Source of the DNA: B75-G9 sp964564905
GTDB lineage: Archaea; Hadarchaeota; Hadarchaeia; Hadarchaeales; Hadarchaeaceae
Assembly: GCA_964564905.1 (NCBI GenBank)
Contig: CAZMCI010000017.1
Span: 1 to 22,180, forward strand
DNA: 22,180 bases
Reading direction: 5' to 3'
In this document: positions 15,431 to 22,052 of the stretch, in pieces
Layout: every line of letters starts with the position of its first letter
How positions within the stretch are numbered: position 1 is the first letter of the stretch
Made by a program: the position numbers and the translations under genes
Notes under the pieces: generated by a model
Database searches by the model: none
Told to the model about the DNA's origin: nothing
What the model saw: only the letters and a program-made list of their open reading frames with translations

Positions 15431-16675
15431 TCATTTTAGAGGAATGAGATCCACGCACACGCCTGCGGCGATCGTCTGCCCTCCGTGGCGAACGGCAAAT
15501 CTGCTCAACTCCGGTATCTCGCTCGCACGCTCGATCACCATTGGCTTATCCAGCTTGACCCGTACCAGCCCGGCATCTCCCTTTTTCAGGGCGTTGGGTC
15601 TCTCCTCCACCACCCCGCCGCTCCTGGGATCTATCTTCTGAACTATTTCGACCAAACGACCGGGCACGTGCGCGGAGTGGCAGTGAAAGAGGGGCGCAAA
15701 TCCCGGTGCGAGGTCCGTAGGAGATGCCAAAACTATGATCTTCGCTGTGAAGTCATTTGTAACCGTTGGAGGCTTATCGACATGTCCCGCAACGTGCCCC
15801 CGTTTCACCTCACCTTTAGACACGCCCCTGACGTTGAAGCCTATATTGTCACCGGGTACGGCCTGCTGGATCTGCTCATGATGCATCTCTATCGATCGCA
15901 CCTCCCCTGTTTTCCCGGCAGGCTCGAAAATCACCCGATCCCCAACCCTCAGCACCCCGGTTTCCACCCGTCCTATCGGCACGGTCCCAACCCCTGTGAT
16001 GGAGTAGACATCCTGAAGGGGAATCCGGAGTGGCTTTCCTGTCGGTTTTTCCGGCTCTGTAAAACCCTCTATCGCGTTGATCAACGTCGGCCCAGTATAC
16101 CAAGGCATCTTCGAACTTGGCTTTGTGATCCCCTCACCATAAAACGCCGAAACCGGGACGCACGCGAACTTGTCGGCTCCGCGGTATCCAAGACCGCTCA
16201 ACAGCGATATCACCTTCTCCTTCAGCTCCTTATACACGAACTCTTTGAACTCGACCAGGTCCATCTTGTTTATCGCCACGACCAGCTGCCCCACCCCGAG
16301 GGTGAACGCCAGAGCCGCGTGCTCACGCGTCTGGGGCATGATCCCGTCGTCGGCAGCCACCACCAAGATCGCGGCATCCGCCTGGCTCGCCCCGGTGATC
16401 ATGTTCTTCACAAAGTCACGGTGCCCGGGAGCGTCTATTATGGTGATGACGTTTTTTGATGTCTCAATTTTTTGATAGGCCACATCTATCGTCAGTCCCC
16501 TGGTCCTCTCTTCTATCTCCCTATCCATCACCCACGCGAATTTGAAACTTCCCGCCTCGTCCTTGAGCTCCTTTTCGGAAACCACGCCGAGTTCTACGAG
16601 AAGCCTTCCTATGAGCGTTGATTTTCCGTGATCGACGTGGCCGATGAAGACTAGGTTTACATGAGGTTTCGCCAT
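15431..16675 (-). CDS. tuf: Translation elongation factor 1-alpha (aEF-1A)
   Basis: About 414 residues from the ATG at 16675, which has ggagg 7 nt upstream; a TTG at 16681 is too close to that site. The GTPase motifs are intact: GHVDHGKST (G1), the threonine of RGLTIDVA (G2), DAPGHRDFVKNMITG (G3), NKMD (G4). Domain 2 has GVGTVPIGRVETGVLRVGD and the C terminus is RFAVRHGGQTIAAGVCVDLI. It brings aminoacyl-tRNA to the ribosome. The protein is somewhat shorter than usual aEF-1A (about 425-440), partly because the helix after G1 is shortened (ELGVVSEKELKDEAGSFKFAW). It follows the membrane protein gene by about 15 nt. Confidence 0.93.
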   Translation of the reverse strand: MAKPHVNLVFIGHVDHGKSTLIGRLLVELGVVSEKELKDEAGSFKFAWVMDREIEERTRGLTIDVAYQKIETSKNVITIIDAPGHRDFVKNMITGASQADAAILVVAADDGIMPQTREHAALAFTLGVGQLVVAINKMDLVEFKEFVYKELKEKVISLLSGLGYRGADKFACVPVSAFYGEGITKPSSKMPWYTGPTLINAIEGFTEPEKPTGKPLRIPLQDVYSITGVGTVPIGRVETGVLRVGDRVIFEPAGKTGEVRSIEMHHEQIQQAVPGDNIGFNVRGVSKGEVKRGHVAGHVDKPPTVTNDFTAKIIVLASPTDLAPGFAPLFHCHSAHVPGRLVEIVQKIDPRSGGVVEERPNALKKGDAGLVRVKLDKPMVIERASEIPELSRFAVRHGGQTIAAGVCVDLIPLK

Positions 16676-16691
16676 CCCCAAGCCTCCTTCC

Positions 16692-17381
16692 CTAGGTAGC
16701 CCTCTCCTTCAACCTGACTCCCTGCATGTAGCTGGAGATGTTGGAAGCCGCAAGCCGCAGATCCCGGGAGAGCTTCTCCGCAGCTCTCCGAAGAGGATCT
16801 ATGTATAAATGGATGACCTCGGATTTTCCATGCTCAAACTCAAAAAGCTTGTTTGCTATGCGATCCGAGTTGGAAGCGTACTGCTCAAGGGAAGAGACCA
16901 CCCCCGCACTGAACCCGCTGGAAGAGCGTAGTTTGTCGACCACCGAGGAGATACCCCGCGCCGTGGATTCCACCAGCTTATTCAATCTCTCCTGTCGTAT
17001 CTCCTCGAACCCCTCCTTCCCCACGAGCATCGAAAGACGGTCTGATAAGAGTTCCGCATTTGCCGCCAAAGAACCGAGATCCGCCGAGACGATGCGCACG
17101 GCGGCCCCTACATCGTCGTAGCTCAGCCGCCGCAGCTCAGCCGCCGGCTCCCCAACGTCTGCCCAGAGGGAAAAATTTTCCAGTGGGACCTGCTTGGCCT
17201 CGGTGGACCTCTTGGTGTACTGAAAAAACGTGGCGAAGGTGACCAACACAGCCGCGATGGCGAGAGCTACCGCGATGAGGACGAGAGAAGTGGATGCGCC
17301 CATCGAAAAAATTGCCATTAACAGGGCAACCAACGCCATCACCAAAGGAAGGACTGCGATCGGAGGTATACGCATATCCAC
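16692..17381 (-). CDS. Two-TM protein with long helical domain, unknown function
   Basis: A 229-residue protein starting at GTG 17381 (gagaggt 7 nt upstream); ATG 17375 is the alternative. Residues about 6-27 and 31-54 are two hydrophobic spans (PPIAVLPLVMALVALLMAIF; SLVLIAVALAIAAVLVTFAT). The remaining ~175 residues are hydrophilic and strongly helical, with heptad-like runs such as LAANAELLSDRLSMLV and LNKLVESTARGISSVVDKL, suggesting a coiled-coil or bundle on one side of the membrane. No family is recognised. It is the first gene before EF-1A, with 16 nt between them, so the two are probably cotranscribed; the reason is unknown. Confidence 0.72.
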   Translation of the reverse strand: MDMRIPPIAVLPLVMALVALLMAIFSMGASTSLVLIAVALAIAAVLVTFATFFQYTKRSTEAKQVPLENFSLWADVGEPAAELRRLSYDDVGAAVRIVSADLGSLAANAELLSDRLSMLVGKEGFEEIRQERLNKLVESTARGISSVVDKLRSSSGFSAGVVSSLEQYASNSDRIANKLFEFEHGKSEVIHLYIDPLRRAAEKLSRDLRLAASNISSYMQGVRLKERAT

Positions 17382-17442
17382 CGTTTAGACCTCTCCCGGG
17401 TCATTCAAAAAGCTTTTTGGTCGTTTTCGCATCGAAAGATTG

Positions 17443-17740
17443 GTCAACTACTCTACCCCGATGGATGGAGCTTGTCCCTCAAGGTGATTCAAATGTCGCC
17501 GACTCCAATCATCGGACAAGACGCGGGCGTTGACGGGGCTACCTCTTCCAAAAACATGGACTCAGGATGTTAAGGGCGTCACCCTCACGGTCTCGCCCCG
17601 AGAGCTATTCGCGTGGACCTCCCGTCCCCCATCACTCCCGACGTTTACTCACGCTTTCCATCGGGTGCTCATTGAACGAAAATTTAAGGGCACGTCAACC
17701 GTGGCAAATCACCCAGCCGAGCCAGTTATTTGGCGCTTTT
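17443..17740 (-). pseudogene. E4: decayed tnpB 3' end on the minus strand
   Basis: The 440-nt space between 17381 and 17828 has no intact gene. The minus strand shows a broken tnpB C terminus: a cysteine-poor zinc-ribbon remnant (VDVPLNFRSMSTRW) near 17655-17700, then RDREGDALNILSPCFWKR at about 17603-17550 resembling DRDxNALNIL, and, after a frameshift, GRGSPVNARVLSDDWSRR continuing to EGQAPSIGVE and a stop near 17452, like the (K)QEAPSxRVE ends of TnpB proteins. An imperfect hairpin (17450-17470) followed on the minus strand by gtagttgacc resembles an IS200/IS605 right end. Assignment rests on motif recognition, so it is moderate. The flanks 17382-17442 and 17741-17812 show nothing clear except a hairpin near 17781-17801. 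Confidence 0.48.
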
Positions 17741-17827
17741 TTGGTTTCAGCCCGCCCGAAACCGAAAGATACATAATTCCTCCCCACCTCGGGAGATGGG
17801 GCCTCAGGATGAACTGAGGTGAATCCG

Positions 17828-18598
17828 ATGGGAAAAATTTCCTCCCGTCATCCACGCGCTGAGTCCCTGCGCATACGGGAACGCCTCGCAGAGGGCTTCA
17901 GAAAAGGGCTGGTGGTCCCGGAGGGTCTCTCGGCGCATGGAAGAGGCGAGGCGTTCGACTACATCATCGGCGAACGCACGACAGAATATGCCCGGCGTGC
18001 CATCGAAACCGCATGCGCGATGCTGATCTTGGCAAAACATCCGGTGCTCTCGGTAAACGGAAACGTCGCTGCGCTCGTGCCAAAGGAGACGGTGGAGCTG
18101 GCTCAGATCAGTGGTGCCAAAATTGAGGTAAATCTTTTCCACAGGTCGCGAAAACGGGAACTGGCGATAACCCGCTGGTTGAAAATGCACGGCGCGGGGG
18201 AGGTCCTAGGAACTGATCGAAAATTTTTGACCAAGATAAAGGAGATCCACAGCGACAGGAGAAGAGTCGACCGGCGTGGCATAGCCCTCGCCGATGTCGT
18301 GCTGGTTCCCCTTGAGGATGGAGATCGGACCGAGGCACTGAAGAACATGGGCAAACGCGTTATCGCCATCGACCTGAATCCGATGTCGAGGACCGCAAGG
18401 GCTGCCGACGTGACCGTGGTGGACAACATCACCCGAGCATTCCCCCTACTGATAAAAACCGTGAGAAAACTGTCACGTCGAAAGCGGGAGGAACTGGCGA
18501 AGATGATCAAAAACTTTGACAACGGGGAAAACCTCTCGAAAATGATGAGGTTAATGTCCACCAGGCTGAAAACAGTGCAAAAATCCCAACGTTTATAG
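17828..18598 (+). CDS. 4-phosphopantoate--beta-alanine ligase (archaeal phosphopantothenate synthetase)
   Basis: About 256 residues from the ATG at 17828, preceded at 7 nt by gaggtga; a GTG at 17819 lies in that site. The product matches the archaeal COG1701/DUF137 family: SSRHPRAESLRIRERLAEGF, GLSAHGRGEAFDYIIGERTT, HPVLSVNGNVAALVPKETVE, then VNLFHRSRKRELAI, GKRVIAIDLNPMSRTAR and VVDNITRAFPLL. It joins 4-phosphopantoate and beta-alanine with ATP in the archaeal coenzyme A pathway, replacing bacterial PanC. Its last codons (cgt tta tag) coincide with the probable TATA box of the tRNA-Asn gene. Confidence 0.9.
   Translation: MGKISSRHPRAESLRIRERLAEGFRKGLVVPEGLSAHGRGEAFDYIIGERTTEYARRAIETACAMLILAKHPVLSVNGNVAALVPKETVELAQISGAKIEVNLFHRSRKRELAITRWLKMHGAGEVLGTDRKFLTKIKEIHSDRRRVDRRGIALADVVLVPLEDGDRTEALKNMGKRVIAIDLNPMSRTARAADVTVVDNITRAFPLLIKTVRKLSRRKREELAKMIKNFDNGENLSKMMRLMSTRLKTVQKSQRL
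18591..18597 (+). promoter_or_regulatory. TATA-like box for tRNA-Asn, overlapping the preceding stop codon
   Basis: tttatag at the very end of the phosphopantothenate synthetase gene. Archaeal spacing of about 25 nt puts the transcript start near 18619-18622, immediately before the acceptor-like segment at 18623-18632. Confidence 0.5.
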
Positions 18599-18622
18599 AG
18601 TTCATTCCCGAAGAGATAGAAT

Positions 18623-18632
18623 GGCGCTGGGG
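18623..18632 (+). other. Extra 5' acceptor-like strand in the tRNA-Asn leader
   Basis: ggcgctgggg can form ten consecutive pairs (one G-U) with the 3' end of the same tRNA, ccccggcgcc at 18833-18842. It lies one base upstream of the true acceptor strand gccgggg (18634-18640). The pairing is read directly from the sequence; any role in splicing is inference. Confidence 0.6.
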
Positions 18633-18633
18633 T

Positions 18634-18843
18634 GCCGGGGTACCGCTTCAAGCGGACCGACAGCTCAGTAGGTAGAGAAGCCAGCGCAAGTTGCTTCGCC
18701 TAAAGCGCTCGGCTGTTAAATCGGATATGGATGAAGAACGAACCTCAATCGTGAAAAAACGACATGTCCGTACAGCAACCGAGCGGTCAGAGGTTCGAGA
18801 GCTGACGGCAAATCGTCGGCCGGCAATCCTCTCCCCGGCGCCA
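18634..18843 (+). tRNA. tRNA-Asn (GUU) with four BHB introns, CCA encoded
   Basis: Four introns are inferred: 18642-18661 (20 nt, position 8/9), 18676-18703 (28 nt, 22/23), 18719-18777 (59 nt, 37/38) and 18800-18826 (27 nt, 59/60). Removing them leaves exactly 76 nt: acceptor gccgggg/ccccggc, D stem gctc/gagc, anticodon stem ctcgg/ccgag with loop CTGTTAA, T stem agagg/cctct with loop TTCGAGT, G73 and encoded CCA. Each junction fits a 3-nt bulge, 4-bp helix, 3-nt bulge: aggt/gcct for intron 2 and ctgt/acag for intron 3 are complete; introns 1 and 4 have one mismatch in the central helix. Inner intron helices are 5-8 bp (for example gctgacg/cgtcggc in intron 4). G73 and the GUU anticodon agree with archaeal tRNA-Asn. 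Confidence 0.88.
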
Positions 18844-18896
18844 CCCGAAACAGAAAAATTCAAACCATCAGCTTACCATTTGTTTGTGGTGTCGAA

Positions 18897-19880
18897 TTGA
18901 AAGTACTGCTGCTTTCGAGGAGGGAGGTCGACAAACTCATCTCGATGCGTGAAACCATCGAAGCTGTCGAAGAGGCGTTTCGGGCAAAAGGACTGGGGAA
19001 GGTTCAGATGCCTCCAAAATCATATGTATTCTTCAACCGCTACCAGGGTGATTTCAGGGTGATGCCTGCATACCTGGAAGACATGGAAGCAGCGGGGGTG
19101 AAAATTGTCAATGTCCACCCCCAAAATCCCAGTAAATACGGCATGCCAACGGTGATGGCGACCATTGTGCTGATTGACCCACGAACCGGTGCCCCCCTCG
19201 CGATCATGGACGGTACAACGATCACCAACGTAAGGACCGGAGCTGCCGGTGCTGTAGCGGCAAAGTACCTGGCACGGAAGGACTCTCGCGTGGTTGCGAT
19301 GATTGGAGCCGGAGTACAAGCTAGGTTTCAGCTTCTGGCTCTAAACGAGATTTTCAAAATCGAAGAAGTAAGGGTAAACGACAGTGCCGAGAAGAACGCA
19401 AAAAAATATGCCTCTGAGATGGAAAAACAACTAAGCATCGACGTGAAGATAACTGACACTCCGGAAGCCGTTCAAGACGCCGATATCATAGTGACAACTA
19501 CACCAGTCAGGGAGCCGCTCATCATGAACGAGTGGATACCGGAAGGCGTGCATATCAACGCGATAGGTGCCGATGCCCCGGGAAAGGAAGAACTTGATCC
19601 CAAAATACTAAAACGAGCGAAGATAGTCGTGGACGATTGGGAGCAGGCATCCCACAGCGGAGAGATAAACATTCCTCTTTCAAAAGGTATGTTAACGTGC
19701 GATGAGATATATGCCGAAATCGGCGAGATAATCAGCGGGAGAAAACCCGGTCGCACCTCACGCGACGAGATAACGGTTTTCGACTCGACCGGTCTCGCTG
19801 TTCAGGATATAGCTACTGACTGGATCGTATACAAAAAAGCAAAAAAAATGGGTAAAGGGCAGGAAGTGGAGCTGCTCTAG
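18897..19880 (+). CDS. Ornithine cyclodeaminase / archaeal alanine dehydrogenase family protein
   Basis: A 327-residue protein of the OCD/mu-crystallin family. N-terminal LLLSRREVDKLISMRETIEAV, the substrate region MPPKSYVFF...DFRVMPAYLED with the catalytic lysine in AAGVKIVNVHPQNP, MDGTTITNVRTGAAGAVAAKYLAR, the NAD(P) motif VAMIGAGVQARFQLLAL and the IGADAPGKEELD loop are all present. Members either deaminate ornithine to proline or act as alanine dehydrogenase (as in Archaeoglobus); the sequence alone does not decide. TTG is the start (MKVLLLS). It begins 53 nt after tRNA-Asn and ends flush with the convergent DHH gene (stops adjacent, no spacer). Confidence 0.88.
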   Translation: MKVLLLSRREVDKLISMRETIEAVEEAFRAKGLGKVQMPPKSYVFFNRYQGDFRVMPAYLEDMEAAGVKIVNVHPQNPSKYGMPTVMATIVLIDPRTGAPLAIMDGTTITNVRTGAAGAVAAKYLARKDSRVVAMIGAGVQARFQLLALNEIFKIEEVRVNDSAEKNAKKYASEMEKQLSIDVKITDTPEAVQDADIIVTTTPVREPLIMNEWIPEGVHINAIGADAPGKEELDPKILKRAKIVVDDWEQASHSGEINIPLSKGMLTCDEIYAEIGEIISGRKPGRTSRDEITVFDSTGLAVQDIATDWIVYKKAKKMGKGQEVELL

Positions 19881-20867
19881 CTAGCGTCTGAGCCCGGGTT
19901 CCCTTTCTATTACGGGGGCTATCTCTTTCTTCAGGGTATCCAAAAAAACCTCGAGAATGCTCGCCGGAATCGTGGCACCTGCAGCTCCCTCATGCCCGCC
20001 TCCAGATCCACCCAAGCGTGCGGTTATGTGCCGGAGCATCTCGTTGAGGTCTATGTTGGCCCCAGCCCTGCGTCGAACGCTTACATCGATCTCGTCCCCA
20101 TCTCTCCTCGTGCAGATCCCCACATCGGTACCGGCGACGCCCAAGGCGTGCATGGCTGCCTTCCCCAAACTTCCCGATGGCAAATCGTAGACTATGGCCA
20201 AGTTCCCCTCTTTCACAACGTGTTTCTTCACGTATTCGTAAACCCTCCATTCCCGCTTTGTCGCTTTGATGGCCCTATCCACTATCTCCGGGATCTCGGT
20301 TGGAGGAACCCCTTGAGAGAGTTTGAGGATCACATCTCGTTTGTAATGATAGTCCCCCGCTGCATCTCCGAGGGCCTGACTCAGCAGGCCGGCCTCCATG
20401 TAAATCGTCCGCCGATCGTACTTGCTTAGACCATCCCGAACAAATTCCGTTTCTTCGCAGTAGTCGCCTATGGCCCCCCACAGGGCAACCCGATCCAAGT
20501 CAGAACTTGGGTCCTGGATAAACATCCTGAACGCCAACTCCGAGGTACTCACACCGATCTCGTGAGCGAATTGAGTTGCGGGCACATCCTTCCTAAGCGT
20601 CCCGGGGGGAAGGGGATGGTGATCCAGATAGATGACCTCATCGCGCTGAGCCAGTTCCCTTATGCGGGCAAATAGGTCCTCCTTTTGTGTCTCGCTTATC
20701 GCTATGTCGCATATTATCACCGTGGTGCCGGGCTCTACTTTGCCAAGGTACTTAGGGAGGCTTACGGGACGGGCAAACCACACCTCGGCCTCCGGAAAAC
20801 GTGCCCTCGCAAGCGCTGCCGCGCATATACCGTCGGTGTCTCCGTGAGCCAAAATTTTGACCGCCAA
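19881..20867 (-). CDS. DHH/DHHA1 family phosphoesterase
   Basis: A 328-residue RecJ-like phosphoesterase. The DHH domain shows ILAHGDTDGICAAALARARF (motif I, metal ligands), VIICDIAIS (motif II), EVIYLDHHPLPPG (the DHH motif) and LWGAIGDYCEE (motif IV). The C-terminal DHHA1 domain ends in GGSGGGHEGAAGATI, the substrate-binding glycine/histidine motif. Archaeal members include RecJ/GAN-type exonucleases and nanoRNA or cyclic-dinucleotide phosphodiesterases; which one applies is not clear. The TTG start at 20867 has aaggtg about 6 nt upstream. A TATA-like gttaaaatg on the minus strand (about 20901-20909) would drive it, divergently from the CAU tRNA. Confidence 0.86.
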   Translation of the reverse strand: MAVKILAHGDTDGICAAALARARFPEAEVWFARPVSLPKYLGKVEPGTTVIICDIAISETQKEDLFARIRELAQRDEVIYLDHHPLPPGTLRKDVPATQFAHEIGVSTSELAFRMFIQDPSSDLDRVALWGAIGDYCEETEFVRDGLSKYDRRTIYMEAGLLSQALGDAAGDYHYKRDVILKLSQGVPPTEIPEIVDRAIKATKREWRVYEYVKKHVVKEGNLAIVYDLPSGSLGKAAMHALGVAGTDVGICTRRDGDEIDVSVRRRAGANIDLNEMLRHITARLGGSGGGHEGAAGATIPASILEVFLDTLKKEIAPVIEREPGLRR

Positions 20868-20919
20868 TGATACACCTTGCGATAATTCACGTTCATCTCA
20901 TTTTAACTTCGTGGTAAAG

Positions 20920-20926
20920 TTTTAAT
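20920..20926 (+). promoter_or_regulatory. TATA-like box for the CAU tRNA
   Basis: ttttaat, preceded by aaag, centred near 20923. Normal spacing puts the transcript start at about 20948, just before the extra acceptor-like strand at 20950-20956. Confidence 0.45.
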
Positions 20927-20949
20927 CGCATATGGAGAAAAATGTCTTC

Positions 20950-20956
20950 GGGCCCG
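20950..20956 (+). other. Extra 5' acceptor-like strand in the CAU tRNA leader
   Basis: gggcccg occurs twice in a row with one shared base (20950-20956 and 20956-20962). Either copy can pair fully with the 3' acceptor strand cgggccc (21058-21064). Only the second copy is followed by the T8-A9 of a tRNA, so it is the mature 5' strand and the first is in the leader. Confidence 0.6.
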
Positions 20957-21065
20957 GGCCCGTAAGTGGCGTAGCCACCGGGAGGCTCAGCCAGGTCAGA
21001 GCGTCCGGCTCATAAGGGAAACCTGAGATACCGGGTGGTCGAGGGTTCGAATCCCTCCGGGCCCA
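20956..21065 (+). tRNA. tRNA with anticodon CAU (probably tRNA-Ile2), two BHB introns
   Basis: Introns at 20965-20984 (20 nt, position 9/10) and 21015-21029 (15 nt, 37/38). Without them a 75-nt tRNA up to A73 remains: acceptor gggcccg/cgggccc, D stem gctc/gagc, anticodon stem tccgg/ccggg with loop CTCATAA, T stem gaggg/ccctc with loop TTCGAAT. BHB helices are complete: cccg/cggg with bulges taa and agg for intron 1 (inner hairpin gtggc/gccac), and ctca/tgag with bulges taa and ata for intron 2 (inner gg/cc closing a GAAA loop). CCA is not encoded. The GGGCCCG acceptor, A73 and a CAU anticodon favour isoleucine tRNA with modified C34 over elongator Met; it does not look like an initiator. Confidence 0.88.
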
Positions 21066-21215
21066 CCTTCATTGACACTCAGATTGAAATCGGGCACTTG
21101 TTTTGTAAGTATTTGGTGTAATTAGCAATCAAATTGAGATATGTGTCTATACCCTGAGATGTTTGCAGACCTGTTGGGCTCTCTTCGATATCCCCTTTAT
21201 CAACTTATCATGGCA

Positions 21216-21659
21216 TCATTCGCCGCTCAGGATAGTATCATATGACCCTGCTGCAAGCACTATCAAGGTAATATCAGAAGCGCCGTAAGACCAATCCTCC
21301 ACAAGAATCATTGCTCCATCATTTCCTCTCTGGTATATAAGAAGACCATATGACTCTTCCGAATGGGTGCTGTCATATGTCCATCCCTGCCCAGGCATCT
21401 GCTCCTTGTACCAATTTATGACATCGGAAACGCTTGCTGAAGTGCTGTAGGCTTTAAGTTGAATTCCCTGAGGCAACAGTCCCTGAACCTCAGGAGGTAA
21501 CTCATAACTGGTGGCCCCTGGATACTCTGGCAAACCGCCTGGTGCACCCCCACCAATTCCCAAAGCAAAGATGATTATGAGCGGAACCACCACAGCCACG
21601 ACAACAACAGTAACAACTATCCCGATTATAGCGCCTGTACCTATTCCCTTTTCTTTCAT
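21216..21659 (-). CDS. Small membrane-anchored protein of unknown function
   Basis: A 147-residue protein with one N-terminal membrane span (about residues 9-34: AIIGIVVTVVVVAVVVPLII) and an exported domain that follows a Gly/Pro-rich linker. The domain has YPGATSYELP, VSDVINWYKEQMPGQGW and DITLIVLAAG, a pattern seen in short archaeal and bacterial surface proteins of unknown role (PGA..., WYK..M...GW). The ATG has ggaggt 5 nt upstream, and a TATA-like cttattta on the minus strand lies about 40 nt upstream. It looks more AT-rich than its neighbours. The 150 nt between this gene and the CAU tRNA show no gene. Confidence 0.75.
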   Translation of the reverse strand: MKEKGIGTGAIIGIVVTVVVVAVVVPLIIIFALGIGGGAPGGLPEYPGATSYELPPEVQGLLPQGIQLKAYSTSASVSDVINWYKEQMPGQGWTYDSTHSEESYGLLIYQRGNDGAMILVEDWSYGASDITLIVLAAGSYDTILSGE

Positions 21660-21716
21660 TTCCTACCTCCACAAAGACTCTCTTGGGATGTAAATAAGGT
21701 TTTGGTGATGAACTTA

Positions 21717-22052
21717 GTTTAACTCTGTCGGCGGAAAGCCCCCTGCGAAAGCCGGGGGATGAGAGCCGCTTTTCTCGTTTGTAAGGAATCTCCACTCAAG
21801 TGCCTGCCGGGAGGGCCCCCCGAATTTACTCCTGTGGAAAACCGATGACCTGCACGGTGCGGGTAGGCTGGACATCGAGACCTCCGTAACCGCCCGAAGA
21901 GGGATGGGATCGAGTCCGGTGGGCGGAAGTAGGAGCCTGCAGTGCCCGAAATGGGAAAAATCTCCACGAAACGCGCTCCGGGCAGAGACGGTGGGGACGT
22001 GACGCTAAGTAAAAGCGGAAGCCCCCTGCACGCGCGAGGGGACCAGGTCACT
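21717..22052 (+). mobile_element. E2: tnpB-less IS200/IS605-type relic with omega-RNA-like tail
   Basis: The left end (tttaactctgtcggcgg, then a gccccc...ggggg hairpin at about 21739-21759) resembles the left ends of E1 and E3. From about 21780 a TnpB-like C terminus is readable in broken frames: KCLPGGPPEFTPVENR then stop, and, in another frame, RRGMGSSPVGGSRSLQCP and NALRAETVGT. The 3' end (22014-22052) has a cccctgca...gagggg hairpin followed by ggtcact, aligning with the 3' end of E1. The region is rich in nested pairings (for example tgcccg/cgggca, gtgac/gtcac), as expected for an omega-RNA scaffold. There is no RuvC body. It could instead be an unrelated structured RNA, but the TPVE string shared with E1 argues for tnpB. 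Confidence 0.5.

Noticed and set aside
17530..17817. 95-residue plus-strand frame before phosphopantothenate synthetase
   Set aside because: No recognisable fold or ribosome site; the opposite strand reads as a tnpB relic instead.
18719..18777. A box C/D guide RNA inside intron 3 of tRNA-Asn
   Set aside because: ggatgaa resembles a C box only loosely and no D box (CTGA) is present at a suitable distance.
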